NCBI GenBank assembly: GCA_027972325.1
Contig: JAPMOS010000009.1
Span: forward strand, 766,001-830,000
Source of the DNA: Paratrimastix pyriformis
Taxonomy: Eukaryota > Preaxostyla > Paratrimastigidae
DNA length: 64,000 nucleotides
Direction of reading: 5' to 3'
A program made the position numbers and the translations under genes. Below are positions 35,988-48,029 of the stretch, one piece after another (position 1 is the stretch's first letter; each line of letters starts with the position of its first letter). The notes under the pieces were generated by a model. It had not been told where the DNA came from. It worked only from the letters and a program-made list of their open reading frames with translations, and did no database searches.

Positions 35988-38900
35988 ATGGAGCCACAGC
36001 CAACTCCGCGTTGTTACACCATTGCTGACGTTGTTTCCCTGGTTCCACATCCGCGTGATGATGAGGAATCCTCGCAACAGTCGAACCCGGCGAAGAAGGT
36101 TAGCCGCCATTATTGATACCTATACCTATTTGATCTTTCTATTAAACGCCAGGTACCCTTCAACTCCGCGTTCTTTGAGACGATCCTAAAGGCTGTTGTT
36201 TATCCGCAGCCGCTTGACATTGAATTCGAAGGGAAAAACGCTTTCCTGACATTTGAATCGTCCGGCATTTGCGACGAGGCGTCGAGACGGTTCAACTCAT
36301 GTTACCTTTTTGTACTTTCGGTCCGTTGTTTCGATGATATTGATTATTTTTTGACAAAATTTCACAATCTTTTCTGTCCAGACCAAACCCGGGACCAATG
36401 GAAGACAAATATTTCTCAAGGATGTCGTTTCTTTTGTTTTCGGATGGATTTTCGCCGACATCGGCGGAATCGTCAAAGCAACCGGCACGAGGGGTCACAC
36501 CCGCAGTTACTTCGTCAAATTCCCCTCGAAACAAATCCGAGACGAAGTTCTTCGGAGGTCGAACCCATTCGAGTGCAACACCGCTCAGGACAAGGTCTGT
36601 CTCCACACTCTCATGAGTCAGTCATTCCCAACTCGCACAGGAGGACACCATCTTTGTGCGCTCTTTGGGCGAGAATCCCCAAGATATCATCCATGCGATT
36701 CAGCGTTCGTTGCACGTCGCCCCCGTTGTCATTAAACGCGCCGACCCAAGACCCTCTCCGCCCCCTGGTTCACCAGCAACAGCAACCCCTCAACCGATGT
36801 TCCGGCAACATAGGAATCCACCTCCCGAACGCCCGTTGTCTCCTCCCATGGCAACAGCCACATTCCCCCAGCGTGGCGCTGCGATGTCACCTCCACCTAT
36901 CCCTCCGCCCCCGCCTGGTCATCGGTCTGCCTTATCCTTTGATTTTCGACATGTCTGACTCAGCTGCTTTCTCTCGATGGGTCCACAGCGATCCGATCGC
37001 CTCAAAAGAGGCGTTCCTGAAAGATTGCATCCGGAAGAACCCTTGTGTGGTGGTTCAGGGCTACCCCGGCTCCGGGAAGACGACCCAGCTGCCCCAGTAC
37101 GCCGCCGAGGTGTTCCCCGACAGCACCGTGCTGGTGGCCCATCCCCTGGGGCCCTTCCACCACCACTTCGTCCACGATATCATCAAACAATCCCGAAGCC
37201 GGCACCCGGAGATGGCCCGCGACCCTGACGCGATCGGCTTCTATTCTCCGACCCATCCCAACTTCACCCGGATCATGTTCCTGACCCCGGCCGATCTGCT
37301 CCGCCGTGCCAAGGATGACCCGCTCCTGACAGGGGCCCCCAAAGCCGCTCTGGCGATGAACGAGGTCAGCGACGACGACGACGATGACGATGACGACGCA
37401 GAGTCCAGCGGAAGCGACGACACCGGCAGTAAGGCACGGAGCGTCGTCTCTGCCGTTTCCTCCACTCGGAGCCGGGGATCCCGTCCCGCCCGAATGCGCC
37501 GCCCTCCGCCACCCCTCCGGCCGGTTCGCGTGCTGATTGTGGACGATGCCCACCTGCTCACCGAGGACATCGACCTGGTGCTAGCCCTGGGCCGCCGCAT
37601 CGCCAGCCAGCGGCCGGACTTCCGCATGGTGGTGGTGCTCCCTGAGCCCGCGCCCATGCCCAACACCAGCCCAATCACCCACTTCTTGGGGTGCACCACA
37701 CCCCCGATCTCGATCACGGGCCCCCACCCGCATCCCGAGGAGGTGTACATGTCGGACCCCAAAGGGTTCGCCTTCTCGGAGGCCTTCCTCCGCCGGGTGC
37801 TGCACCAGATGCTCAAGTCCACAACAGGCGATGCCCTGGTGTTCCTGCCTCGGTCTGTCAACCTTGTTCCCCCTGATGTGTCCACCCTCATTGCCTTCGT
37901 TGCGCTCCTTCGATCCCCGATCCACCCACCACCAGCGATTCGGACGCGGACCACCTGAAGCGCTTCCTGGACAACAAAGAGAGGGGCTTCTGCTTCCGCA
38001 CCTTGAACGACCGCACCCGATATGCGACGGGAGTCCGTCAGGTGCTCCTCTGCGGCCCCACGGCTGCCTCCACGAGGTGCCTGCGAAGGGTCGGGCTGGT
38101 CGTGGACTGCGGATGCCGGCTGCTTCAGGTCCGTCCCGAGGGCTAGCCCTCCTTCTCTGGCAGAACCATCCTCATCCCCCCCCCCCCCCCCCCCCCCTCC
38201 AGCGCTTTGACCTGAAGACCAGGCACTCACGTCCCGAGTTTGTGCCCACCTCGGCCCAAGCTGCGAGGCTGCGGGGGATGTTGACGTCGACGCCCAAGGC
38301 CCGCGTTGTCCGGCTCTACGCACGATCATCCCCTCGGGTGCCCCTCGTCGATGAACCCGAGGTGGCGCTCTGCTCTCCATTCCGCTCGGTGATGCTCCAC
38401 CGGCTGCTCGGACTCGAGTTCCTCATCCAGGTCGGGCCGCCCTCCTTTCCTCGTATGGGGTGATTTGGTTCTTCATGATCTGCATGAGAGTCAACTCTGC
38501 TTCTTCGCCCCTCGCGCGTTCCACCCCGTTTTCACCCCTTGCGCAGCCTCTCCCGGCGATCGGCCACCAGCTCACCACCTGGGGGTTCCTCGACGATACG
38601 GACAGCGCGGTGACCGAAACGGGGCAGCTCTTCCTCAAGATCAGCCTCTCGGCCAAGGCGGTGGCCTTCATGACCTACCTCTACACCCGCGTCTGCTCCG
38701 ACCGCGCCACTTGCGCCCGCCTGGCTGCCCTGCTCGATGCGGGGCGGATCAACATCAAGAAGAGCGCCCAGGATTGGGACATCGCCTCCGCCCTGGCCCA
38801 GCGCAAGCGCCCTTTCAAGAGCGACCTCCTCTTCGACGACGCCGTCTACCAGGAGTGGCTGGCCACCCGGCGCCCGGGGCCCGATGGGAAGTGCATCTCC

Positions 38901-41900
38901 TGCGGGAAGGCCACCACTCATTCGCGCGGATGCCCCATCCTGGTCAGCGAACTGGGCCTCTCGGTGGAGGCCCTCCAGCGCATCCGCCTCAGCACCCGTC
39001 GGGCAGCGGAGGCCCTTCGGGCCCTGCCACCCGTCCAGGTCGATCGGGATCTGAACCAGGGCATCGCCGATGCCCTCTCGGCCACCCACCTCGGGGATAT
39101 GGCCGAGCTGCTCGTGCCCGAGCTGCCCCACGAGGGCGCCCGCCTGCTCTTGGATGGTCGAGGTCTGGTACTCCCCACTCCCAGCCACCCGGTCGCCACC
39201 ACCCACCCCCACGCCCGCTGACTTGCGACTCCTCCCTCTTTGGTTTTTGCCTCCCCGGCTGCGCAGAGGACAAGGCCAAGATCCACTCGGGCGCCTGCAT
39301 GCTGCAGGTCCTGCCCCAGCCCGGCACCCCGATGTCCCGCTTCGTGGTGGCACTGGACTATCACAACAGCAAGGACGGCACGCTCAACATCACCCGGGTC
39401 CACCCACTCCCGCCCGACTGCGTGCCCCCCGTGCGCGCGCGGACCACGCTCAACATGGTGGAGGTGATGCGCATCCCGAACGTGGGCGAGGCCTTCTACG
39501 GGCGCTTCATGAAGGCCTTCAATGACCGCAAGAGCAAGCTGACCCCCTTCCTGGTGGCCATCCGGGACGTGGGCAAGGCCGAGCTGCGCATCCTCGTCCC
39601 GCAGGCCGAGCGGGAGAGCGTCCTGGCCCTCCTGCAGCCAGTCGAGGCCGTGGTCCGGCACATGCACTCCCCGGACCGCCGGTTCTGCTTCGGGGTGGGC
39701 AACATCCAGCTGGACGTCAACGATGGCGCCGAGTCGCGCCTGATCACCACGGGCCACCAGTACCGCCTGCGGCTCCGTCCCCGGGCACCCTCCAACGGGG
39801 AGGAGGCCGCCGAAGATGACGCCGTCTCGACCCTGCTCCGCCAGACCAAGGACCAGCAGGCCATTTTCGCCCAGAGCGGTGATATCCTCATCCCCCAGAA
39901 GGACGCCCGCGAGCTCGGGATGTCCCTGCAGCGCGTCCCGCAGGCTCGGGTGGTCAACTCGGACCAGTGGGGTCGCCTGGTGGAGGTCGAGTGGTCCCTC
40001 GGCGACCCCAACTGCGAGCGGATCATCACGAGCCAGCTGACCGGCAACTTCCCCGACCTCCCGGAGCCACGGGCTCTGTTCAGCACCCCCCGGGGGGTCA
40101 CCCCTCAGCGGATTCGCAACCAGTACACCTTCCCATCCGTCAGCAAGGCCGCCGAATTCATCGATTCGCTCGGCCGCATGTCTCTCCCGCCATCCGCCTC
40201 CCTTCAGCTGGTCGAGGGCCTGGCCGAGGTGTATGTTCACATCACTCCGCACGGGAACCTGGAGCGGACCGTCCAGCACCTTCGCGCCAAACGGCCGCGT
40301 TGCCAGGCCACAATAACCGCCTCCCCACCCAAGGTCACCTTCCGCGGCTCGCCCCAGGAATGTGCCCTGGCGGCCAAGGAGCTGGCGAGCGCCGTGGACC
40401 CCATTGAGATTCCCTTCCGGCCCGGCAATTCGAGTTTCTACAAAGAGCTGCGGCCCCAGGCCAGGCAGTGGGCCGTCGAGCTGGGGCTGGACCTCGAGGG
40501 GATCGATGAGGACAGCACCTGGGTCTGCCACCCCCCCCCCCCCCCCCTCCTCCTTCTCGATTCACTCCATTCGCTCTGACTTCTCACTCCTTCCACGCAC
40601 AGAGCGTCTACGGTTCCGGCGCCCAGCAAGGCGAGTTCATGAAGCGGATGGGTGACCTGTACCAGTCCTTCACGGACCGCAACCTCCTGGTGCCTCTGCT
40701 CCCCCGGCAGCAGGCCGTCCTTCGGGCCGACACGGGTCTGAATCGGTTCCGCAAGCTCCGGTCCGCCGTCGCCTCGCGCGGCTGCGTGATGGACATGATC
40801 GAGAACGGCGCCGCGGTGTCCATCGGCCACCCCACCGACCCGGCCGCGGTGAAGGAGGCCGAGAGGGCCCTCCTCGGCATTCTTCGGGAGCTGGGCGACT
40901 CCCAGGAGGTGCGTTCGCGCTGCGACTACTGCCATGGGAGATCGAACGCCCCCTCGCACTTCTTCTCGTCCTGCGGGCACCCCTACTGCGAGGCCTGCCT
41001 GAAGCATGAGATGTGTGGTACGGTGCCCATCGTCTGCCCCACGTGCCGCACTCCAGTGGCCTGCGACGACTTGGTGGCCTCGCAAGCCTGGCAGGACCTG
41101 CTCAAGCGGCTACTGAAGGACCAACTGGCCAGTCTGTCTTGCTCTCCCTGGCCCGGGCCGGCAGACATAAGACAGGCACCCAGTTTTTGCATGTCATTGA
41201 CACCTTCTCCCTGCATCCCTTTCTCCTTCCGACCGCGCCCGTCCAGAGTCGGCCTCGCTCCATTGCCGCTGCCCAAACTCGAACTGCGACGGGGTCGTCG
41301 CCAAGGCCAAAGGCTGGCACGAGTGCCCGTCTTGCCTGCTGCACGTCTGCGGCAAGTGCGGCGTGGTCGCGTCCTCCTCCCCCGTGGCCGACGCCCACAG
41401 GGGCCGCAGCTGTGCCGACTACCAGGCGTATCTCGACCGCCTCCAGGCCGAGGAATTCGAGCGGAAGCGGAAGGAGGATGAGGTGCGCAGGCAGGCCATG
41501 GCCCGAATGGCCGAGGAGCAGCGCCGCCAGGAGGAGGAGCGTCAGCGCCGCGCGGCCGTGGAGAAGTTCAAGAGGGACTGCACGATGGTCCGCATACCAC
41601 CACCATCACCTCTCTCATCTCCCATCCCATCCCATCCCATCTCACCGCCCCCTTCCACCTTCATCCACCCTTCCCTAAACAGGCACGCAAACAGTTCTTC
41701 GATCGCTGCTTTGCCGAGGCCCAGAAGTGGGCCGGGGCCGAGTGGGAGCGCGACGTGCTGGGGCCCTACACCATCATGCCCAACCCGCATCTGAACAAGT
41801 TGTGCCCCGCCGCGGTGCGCTTCCTGCAGATGGCGGGCGGCGAGCTGGACGTGTCCAAGGGCTTCTTCGCCTGGCACGGCACCCCCGACGCGGCCGTGGG

Positions 41901-43299
41901 GCCCATCTGCTGGGATGGCTTCGACCCCAAACGGCGCGCGGGCCAAGTTCACGGCCCTGGCGAGTACTTCTCCATGAAGTCCACCGTCTCGAAATCGTAT
42001 TGTCTGTCTCCCTCCTGAAGGTGGCTAACGGTGAGGGAGCCGAACTCTCTTCTCATTACCGCCTCGGCCACACCCCGTCCATGCACGCGCAGGCCGTGGT
42101 GGCTCGCACTTTGTGATTACCTTCATCCTGAGCTGCTGCAGCCCCACGTTGGTTCCCGGATTCTGCCACGTGGTCCCCAACCCCGTCGACTGGTCGAAAT
42201 CCTTCTGCCTGCCCGTCGCCATCGTCTCCACGGGTGGCGCCAAGCCCGCCTTGGCCGAGGGCGGGTACCTGCCCGCCTGTCCGCTGCCCAACCCCGACCC
42301 GGACCACATCAAAGAGACATTCGTAACCGACCAAGATCGTCTGCCCAGCCCACTCGCGGCCCCCGCGCCACTCCAGGCCGCACTCCAGGCTGCTGCACCC
42401 AGCCAGTGGATCGAGCTGCCCTCGGTGCCCTTCCAGTGGTTCTGGCGGGGCGACCGGTGCCCATGGGAGGTCCGCCCCCCGATCTCTCTATGCCATTCGT
42501 TTTGACCAGACCCCTCGTCTTTTGTCTTTTTGTATTTTTCGCCCCCCTGCTCTCCTTCCTTGCCATTCGTTTTGACTGACCCCTCGCCCTTCGTATTTTC
42601 CCGGCTGCTTTCTCTGCACAGCCCTACCGGGACGAGCACAACTGCCGCATCGAACAGGCCTACGAGCTCTACTCCTGGCATGGGGGCCCCTCCGAGGGCG
42701 ACATCGGCGACGTGAGCCGCCTGTGCGACGACGTCATGACTACATACTTCGTCCGTGATCCCGCCCTTGGGCCCTTTGGGTTGCCTTTTTGGCTGGTCCC
42801 TCGACTCCTGATTGACTCCATTCCCCAAATCCTTCTCTCCCGGAAAGGTCGACTTCAAGGAGATGGCGCAGCACCGGAAACTGGAAGCCGAGCGCTGGCG
42901 CACTCGGGCGGTCAAACGCGAGCCCAAGCCGGAGACGCCGTCCTCTGCGGTGCAGTGGCAGTACCTCGACGCGGCGGGCCAGTGGCAGCCCATGCAGAGT
43001 GCCGACCAGTTCTTCGTCAGCCAGGCCTTTGATGCCTACACCAAGGGGACCGGCCCCGGGTCCGGCATCCAGGTCAGGCCGCCCTCCCCTTCCTCCTCCT
43101 TCTCTTTGTCCCTGTTTCACCCGGGCGCGCACAAACCAATTCTGATCATCTCTCCGACCCTCGCCCTCCCACCCCCCAGATGCGCGTCCCCGGGCGGCCC
43201 GAAGTGTACGAACTCGACCTGAGCCGCTGCGTGCAGCGCAACCTGGCCTCAAACACCTCGCGGCCCATCCGTCGGGTGGGCTGCGGCATCGCTGGGTAA
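35988..43299 (+). CDS. RRM-like / DEAH helicase / RING-IBR / PARP / WWE-WWE fusion protein
   Basis: Sixteen exons in consistent phase: 35988-36098, 36153-36320, 36382-36594, 36641-36924, 36989-37852, 37936-38128, 38203-38430, 38547-39156, 39267-40522, 40603-41131, 41247-41587, 41683-42001, 42093-42469, 42622-42750, 42848-43072 and 43180-43299; 1988 residues. Order: two RRM-like regions (QIFLKDVVSFVFGW; EDTIFVRSLGENPQ); a DEAH-helicase-like core with GYPGSGKTTQLPQ (I) and LIVDDAHLL (II, DDAH), but no clear QRxGRxGR motif VI; a long RNA-helicase tail; a RING (CDYCHG, CGHPYCEACL, CPTC) and an IBR-like cluster (CRCPNSNC, CPSC, CGKCG) without an obvious Rcat; a charged coiled coil; a PARP domain (FFAWHGTPDAAVG, GPGEYFSMKSTVSKSY; the third-triad position looks like Lys, near DWSKSFCLPV); then two WWE domains (FQWFWRGDRCPWE; VQWQYLDAAGQW). 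Plant DEAH11/12 have helicase plus RING-IBR; adding PARP-WWE is unusual. Confidence 0.85.
36925..36988 (+). other. Intron that links the RRM part to the helicase part
   Basis: GTCTGC donor after CATCG and CCACAG acceptor before CGATCCG, phase 2. Without this intron two separate overlapping genes would be called (a TGA at 36956 overlapping an ATG at 36951); with it a single frame results. Confidence 0.75.
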
Positions 43300-44380
43300 C
43301 GGAGGGGGGGCGTCCGAGTCACGATCGCTGCTCGAACCCCGAGGAGTGTGGTGGTGGTATGTAATTCTCGAGATTTTTCTCCACTTGCGTCTCTCAAAAA
43401 AAGACTGAGCCCGCGGACGACTGAGCAGCATCGACGTTGTTGCGTACTACCAGGCTGTGATGACGACAACGGCTCGGAAGCAGTCGCGCGTTGCGCGCGG
43501 ATGCCGAGGCCGATGGAACGACAATGGCGAAGGTTCCTCCGGAATCCCGGACATCTGTCCTCGCCGGTGGGTTGGTCCACACCTGGGAGAAGAGGGCCGC
43601 CCGGGGGGGAGGAGGCCCAGCAGAATTCATCAAGCGGTGCCACCCGTGCGAAGTCAACCATCATCTTGCGAGCGGGCGACGGCGGGTCATGTTCGCCGGC
43701 TGGGCTGTGGCTGGGGCGGGGAGGGTGGAGGGGCCTTAGGTTGGTCATCGCTTTTCCTCTGCTTGACCCCCGTGGTCCACCGACTTGGCAGGTGTGTGGT
43801 TCAATCCGGGATCAACTGAACTTCTTCGATCGGATGATCCCGTCCTCCCGACCGCCTCAGTCGCCTGGCCCATTCGGCTCCCCGACGCCCCCGCTTGGGA
43901 GCTTCTCGCCCCGCTCCAGTTTCCTTGAGATAACTTGGCGCGGCCCCACTGATCATATGGTCTGGGCTCTTGGCCCCATCTCCACATGCATTTTGCACTC
44001 TCCCTTTCTTCTCGAAGAATCTCAAGAAATGCGGCGTCGTTGGACGATCGCTCGAGTGAGAGATCTCACGTTTTATGGTTTTGGGGCGTCTCTCCGAGGC
44101 TGCTCTAACACGAGGCCACCGAGGCCAAACTGTCGGTTTTGGGTCATTCACCGGGTTTTGGACTCCGTCGAGACTAGCCTCCTCGCTTGTCACTCCCCTC
44201 TGCTTGAAGAATCGATTTGTCATGTCATCTTGTCTGCCCATTCAATTTGTTTGGTCATTCGTTACTCATAGGCTGTCTTTTCGGGGCGGCATCATTCTGG
44301 CATTCTTTTACCTCAGGCACTCCCACATCAGGTCAGTTTATTGGAGTTTATTTTCTTCTTTACACTTAAACCATTCTCAG
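43300..44380. other. Stretch holding undetermined 5' exons of ART4
   Basis: Open plus-strand frames exist (43491-43739, 43348-44271), with a possible 15-nt microexon between acceptor CCTCAG and donor GTCAGT near 44317-44331. None shows fingers or a WWE. I cannot place the ART4 start. Confidence 0.35.
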
Positions 44381-45465
44381 GTGATTTTCTCGTTGCGGAT
44401 CCGGCGGCGTTGGTTGGCGGGGCCCTTCCGTGCCCCCCCGGGGTGACCGTCCCCACACCGGCTCCAACTCCATCAGCAGCAATTCCCCTGGCGCAGACCC
44501 CGCCGGCACCCTCCGAACCCGCCTCAAAGGATGCAGAAGTTGAAAAAGCCGGTCTGCTCTTGCCTCCTCGACTCTGCCTCGTTCAGACGTTGCCGTCGTC
44601 TTCTTTTCTTCACCATCCGCCAGCCCCTTCGAGTTTGATCACCGCCCTCTTCGAGGCGCCGCTTCAGCACACCCGCACGCCCTTCCCCTGGGCGACAGCC
44701 CACCCGGCCTTCCCGCCGCACATCATGCAGCAGCCCTTCGTCGTCACGCCCCTCCAACCCGGGGATGGTGGCGAGGGGGATGCGGTCTGGGGCTTCTTCA
44801 CCGCCAGCTGGCGCAGGCCGGGCGTCCCCCAGCCGCGCCCCTGCTTCATCGCCAAGGTGTGGAACCAGACAGTGGCCGCGCGCTATGCCACCTACCGCCA
44901 GACCATCCAGCCGCCAGCCAACCGGCGCGAGGAATTCCTCTTCCACGGGACCACCTCCGCCTGCGGCAGCCAGTGGCGGGCCCAGGGCACCGGCTGCGGC
45001 CAGACGGACGGCACCTGCGCGGCGTGCGGCATCCTCCATGGGGGTTTCATCAAACGGACCGTCCGCAATCCAGGCCAGTTCACGCAGCGCTTCGGGACCG
45101 GCCTCTACTTTGGGCTCGAGTCCACCAAGACCAACGACTACACCGAACCACCCCGGGCCACCAGCCGCGGTGCCTCCAGTGATCCCACCCTGAGCCGGGT
45201 CATCCTGATCTGCCGCTGTGTCGTGGGCCACGCCTTCGAGGCCGACCATGACGACCATGCGACCAGCCAGTGGACCCAGGCCCCCGCGGGGTACGACTCG
45301 GTGTACGGGATGTCCAAGGGCCCCAAAGCGCCCAACTCGAGCCTGAACTGGGCCGAGTTCGCCATCTACAGCGAGGATGCCATCCTGCCCATGTACGCCG
45401 TGGTGTACCACGCGCCCGCCCTGCCCCCGGGGGCCAGCGCCCCGTGTGGATGTCAGGGCGTATAA
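44381..45465 (+). CDS. ART4: ADP-ribosyltransferase (5' end not found)
   Basis: Two exons placed, 44381-44551 and 44624-45465, joined in phase 1 (AEVEKA to PSSLITALFEAP). The catalytic domain is complete: EEFLFHGTTSACGSQW (His), RFGTGLYFGLESTKTNDY (Tyr), YSEDAILPMYAVVY (Glu) and the CAACGILHGGF cluster. From FEAPLQHTRTPFPW onward it matches ART2 almost residue for residue, including long stretches of DNA, so one is a recent copy of the other. ART2's finger modules are absent from the placed exons. Either they lie in unrecognised upstream exons or only the catalytic end was duplicated. It ends CGCQGV as ART3 does. Confidence 0.82.
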
Positions 45466-45847
45466 AGTTGATCTCCTTCTTCGTCCTTCTCCCTACGATG
45501 GGGCCAACACGTTCCTTCCCTTCGCGTTGGGCTTCTTGCTTCCCCCTCCTGGATCATCCAGTCGCGGGCACGTGGCCAGCCGGCTGGAGGGACGCAGACG
45601 GAGCATCGACGTCGGCGGCACCGTGGTGAAACGTGGCCGGCAAGAGCTGCTGACGAATCCAGGTTGTCGAGAGACGCGTTGTTCCTTGGTTCAGCTGCCT
45701 CCGTTCCGAAGAATCTATCTATGCTGTTATTCAAATGAGACCATGTGAGAAACTGCTCGGACTGCGACGGAAAAATTAAAATTAAGGAAATGGAGTTTTT
45801 GGTTCTGGATTTCGGAGTCAGGGACCAATGAAAATTCTTTCGGAGAG
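45466..45847. other. Spacer between ART4 and the histone H3 3' end
   Basis: No coding frame of note. The lower GC part (45720-45840) flanks the histone 3' processing signals. Confidence 0.5.
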
Positions 45848-45865
45848 GGGCGTTAAAAAACGCCC
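45848..45865 (-). promoter_or_regulatory. Histone-type 3' stem-loop
   Basis: On the gene strand GGGCGTT-TTTT-AACGCCC is a perfect 7-bp stem with a 4-base T loop, 52 nt past the H3 stop codon. It matches the metazoan histone pre-mRNA hairpin layout except for one compensated base pair. A CGAAAGAA stretch follows about 10 nt downstream, like the U7-binding histone downstream element. Confidence 0.8.
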
Positions 45866-45917
45866 TTTGGTTGAGGAGGGGGAGGAAGGGAAGGAGTTCC
45901 GAGAGAAACTCTCGGAT

Positions 45918-46777
<860 letters not shown>

Positions 46778-47792
46778 ATGTCGCACCGGTTTGAGCTGGA
46801 CCCACGAGCCGCCTGCAGCACACACACACCCCTGGGGCTTCAGAGTGTTCCCCACGTCACCTTCCAGTCTGACATCATGAGTTCGACATTGTTTGAGAAA
46901 CTGGATGTCAAGCAAGACGACGTCGCTACTGTTTTGAGACAAAATTGGGACCTCATTTTGGGGAGTGAACTTAAGTCTTCGCAGAATCGCACATATCGTG
47001 CGACTAACGACGCTGGAGCACAGTTTGCCGTTCGTGTGGCACCTGCTCGCCAGTATAAACGGATTTGTGACGAGCTCGCGCTTGTCCACGATCTTTTTAC
47101 CATCGAAAGATTGGATGGTCTCTGCGTTCCGGTCTTCCCCAAGTCGGCATCTCCTTCTCAACCGGCTGCGATTTTGCACGGCGACTTTTGTGTCAGCGTT
47201 TTGACCTGGGCCGTGGGTGATCTCATGAACTATTTCGAGTTCCGGTGGCTGGGTGATCTCGACCTCATTCGGCTGTGGGGTGCTTGGATGGCTCGGTTCC
47301 ACCGTGGTGCTCGCGCGGTTGCTCAACGCCACCCCGAACTTGTCAAGCGGATGCGACGGTACGATGCGCTGCATGAGGTCCGTGTTCGACGAGCCTTCTT
47401 CTCCGACCGAGTCCATTCCTCCGGGGATAGCGACTGATGGAGGGTGTCGAGCTGCACCCCGATGACGTGGCCGTGGCATGCCAGGCGGAGCACTTTGGGA
47501 TCCTGCACGGAGACCTGAATCTCTCCAATTTCCACGTCACCCGAGACCCGCAGGTTCGTATCGTATCGGTGGTGGCTATCACCCCCATCCTCACCCCCCA
47601 CCCATCCTCACCCCCCATCCTCCCACTCACCCCCACCCATCCTCACCCCTCCGCCTTTTTTTATGTTAGGGTCGTGCCGTGGCCCTGTCGGTCTTCGACT
47701 TTGACCAGATTCAGCTGGGCTGGTGGGAGTACGACCTCGCCCAGGCCATTATTGGCGGTCTGTTTCTCCAACATCATCATCATCATCATCCG

Positions 47793-47865
<73 letters not shown>

Positions 47866-47961
47866 CCATCACCATCACCATCATCACCATCATCATCACC
47901 ATCCACAACAACCACAACCATCATCATCATCATCATCCGGTCATCATCATCCGACCAATCG

Positions 47962-48029
<68 letters not shown>

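Noticed and set aside
36951-37958. A separate helicase gene starting at ATG 36951
   Set aside because: A 64-nt intron with the genome's usual donor joins this frame to the upstream RRM exons; the overlapping-gene model is less likely.
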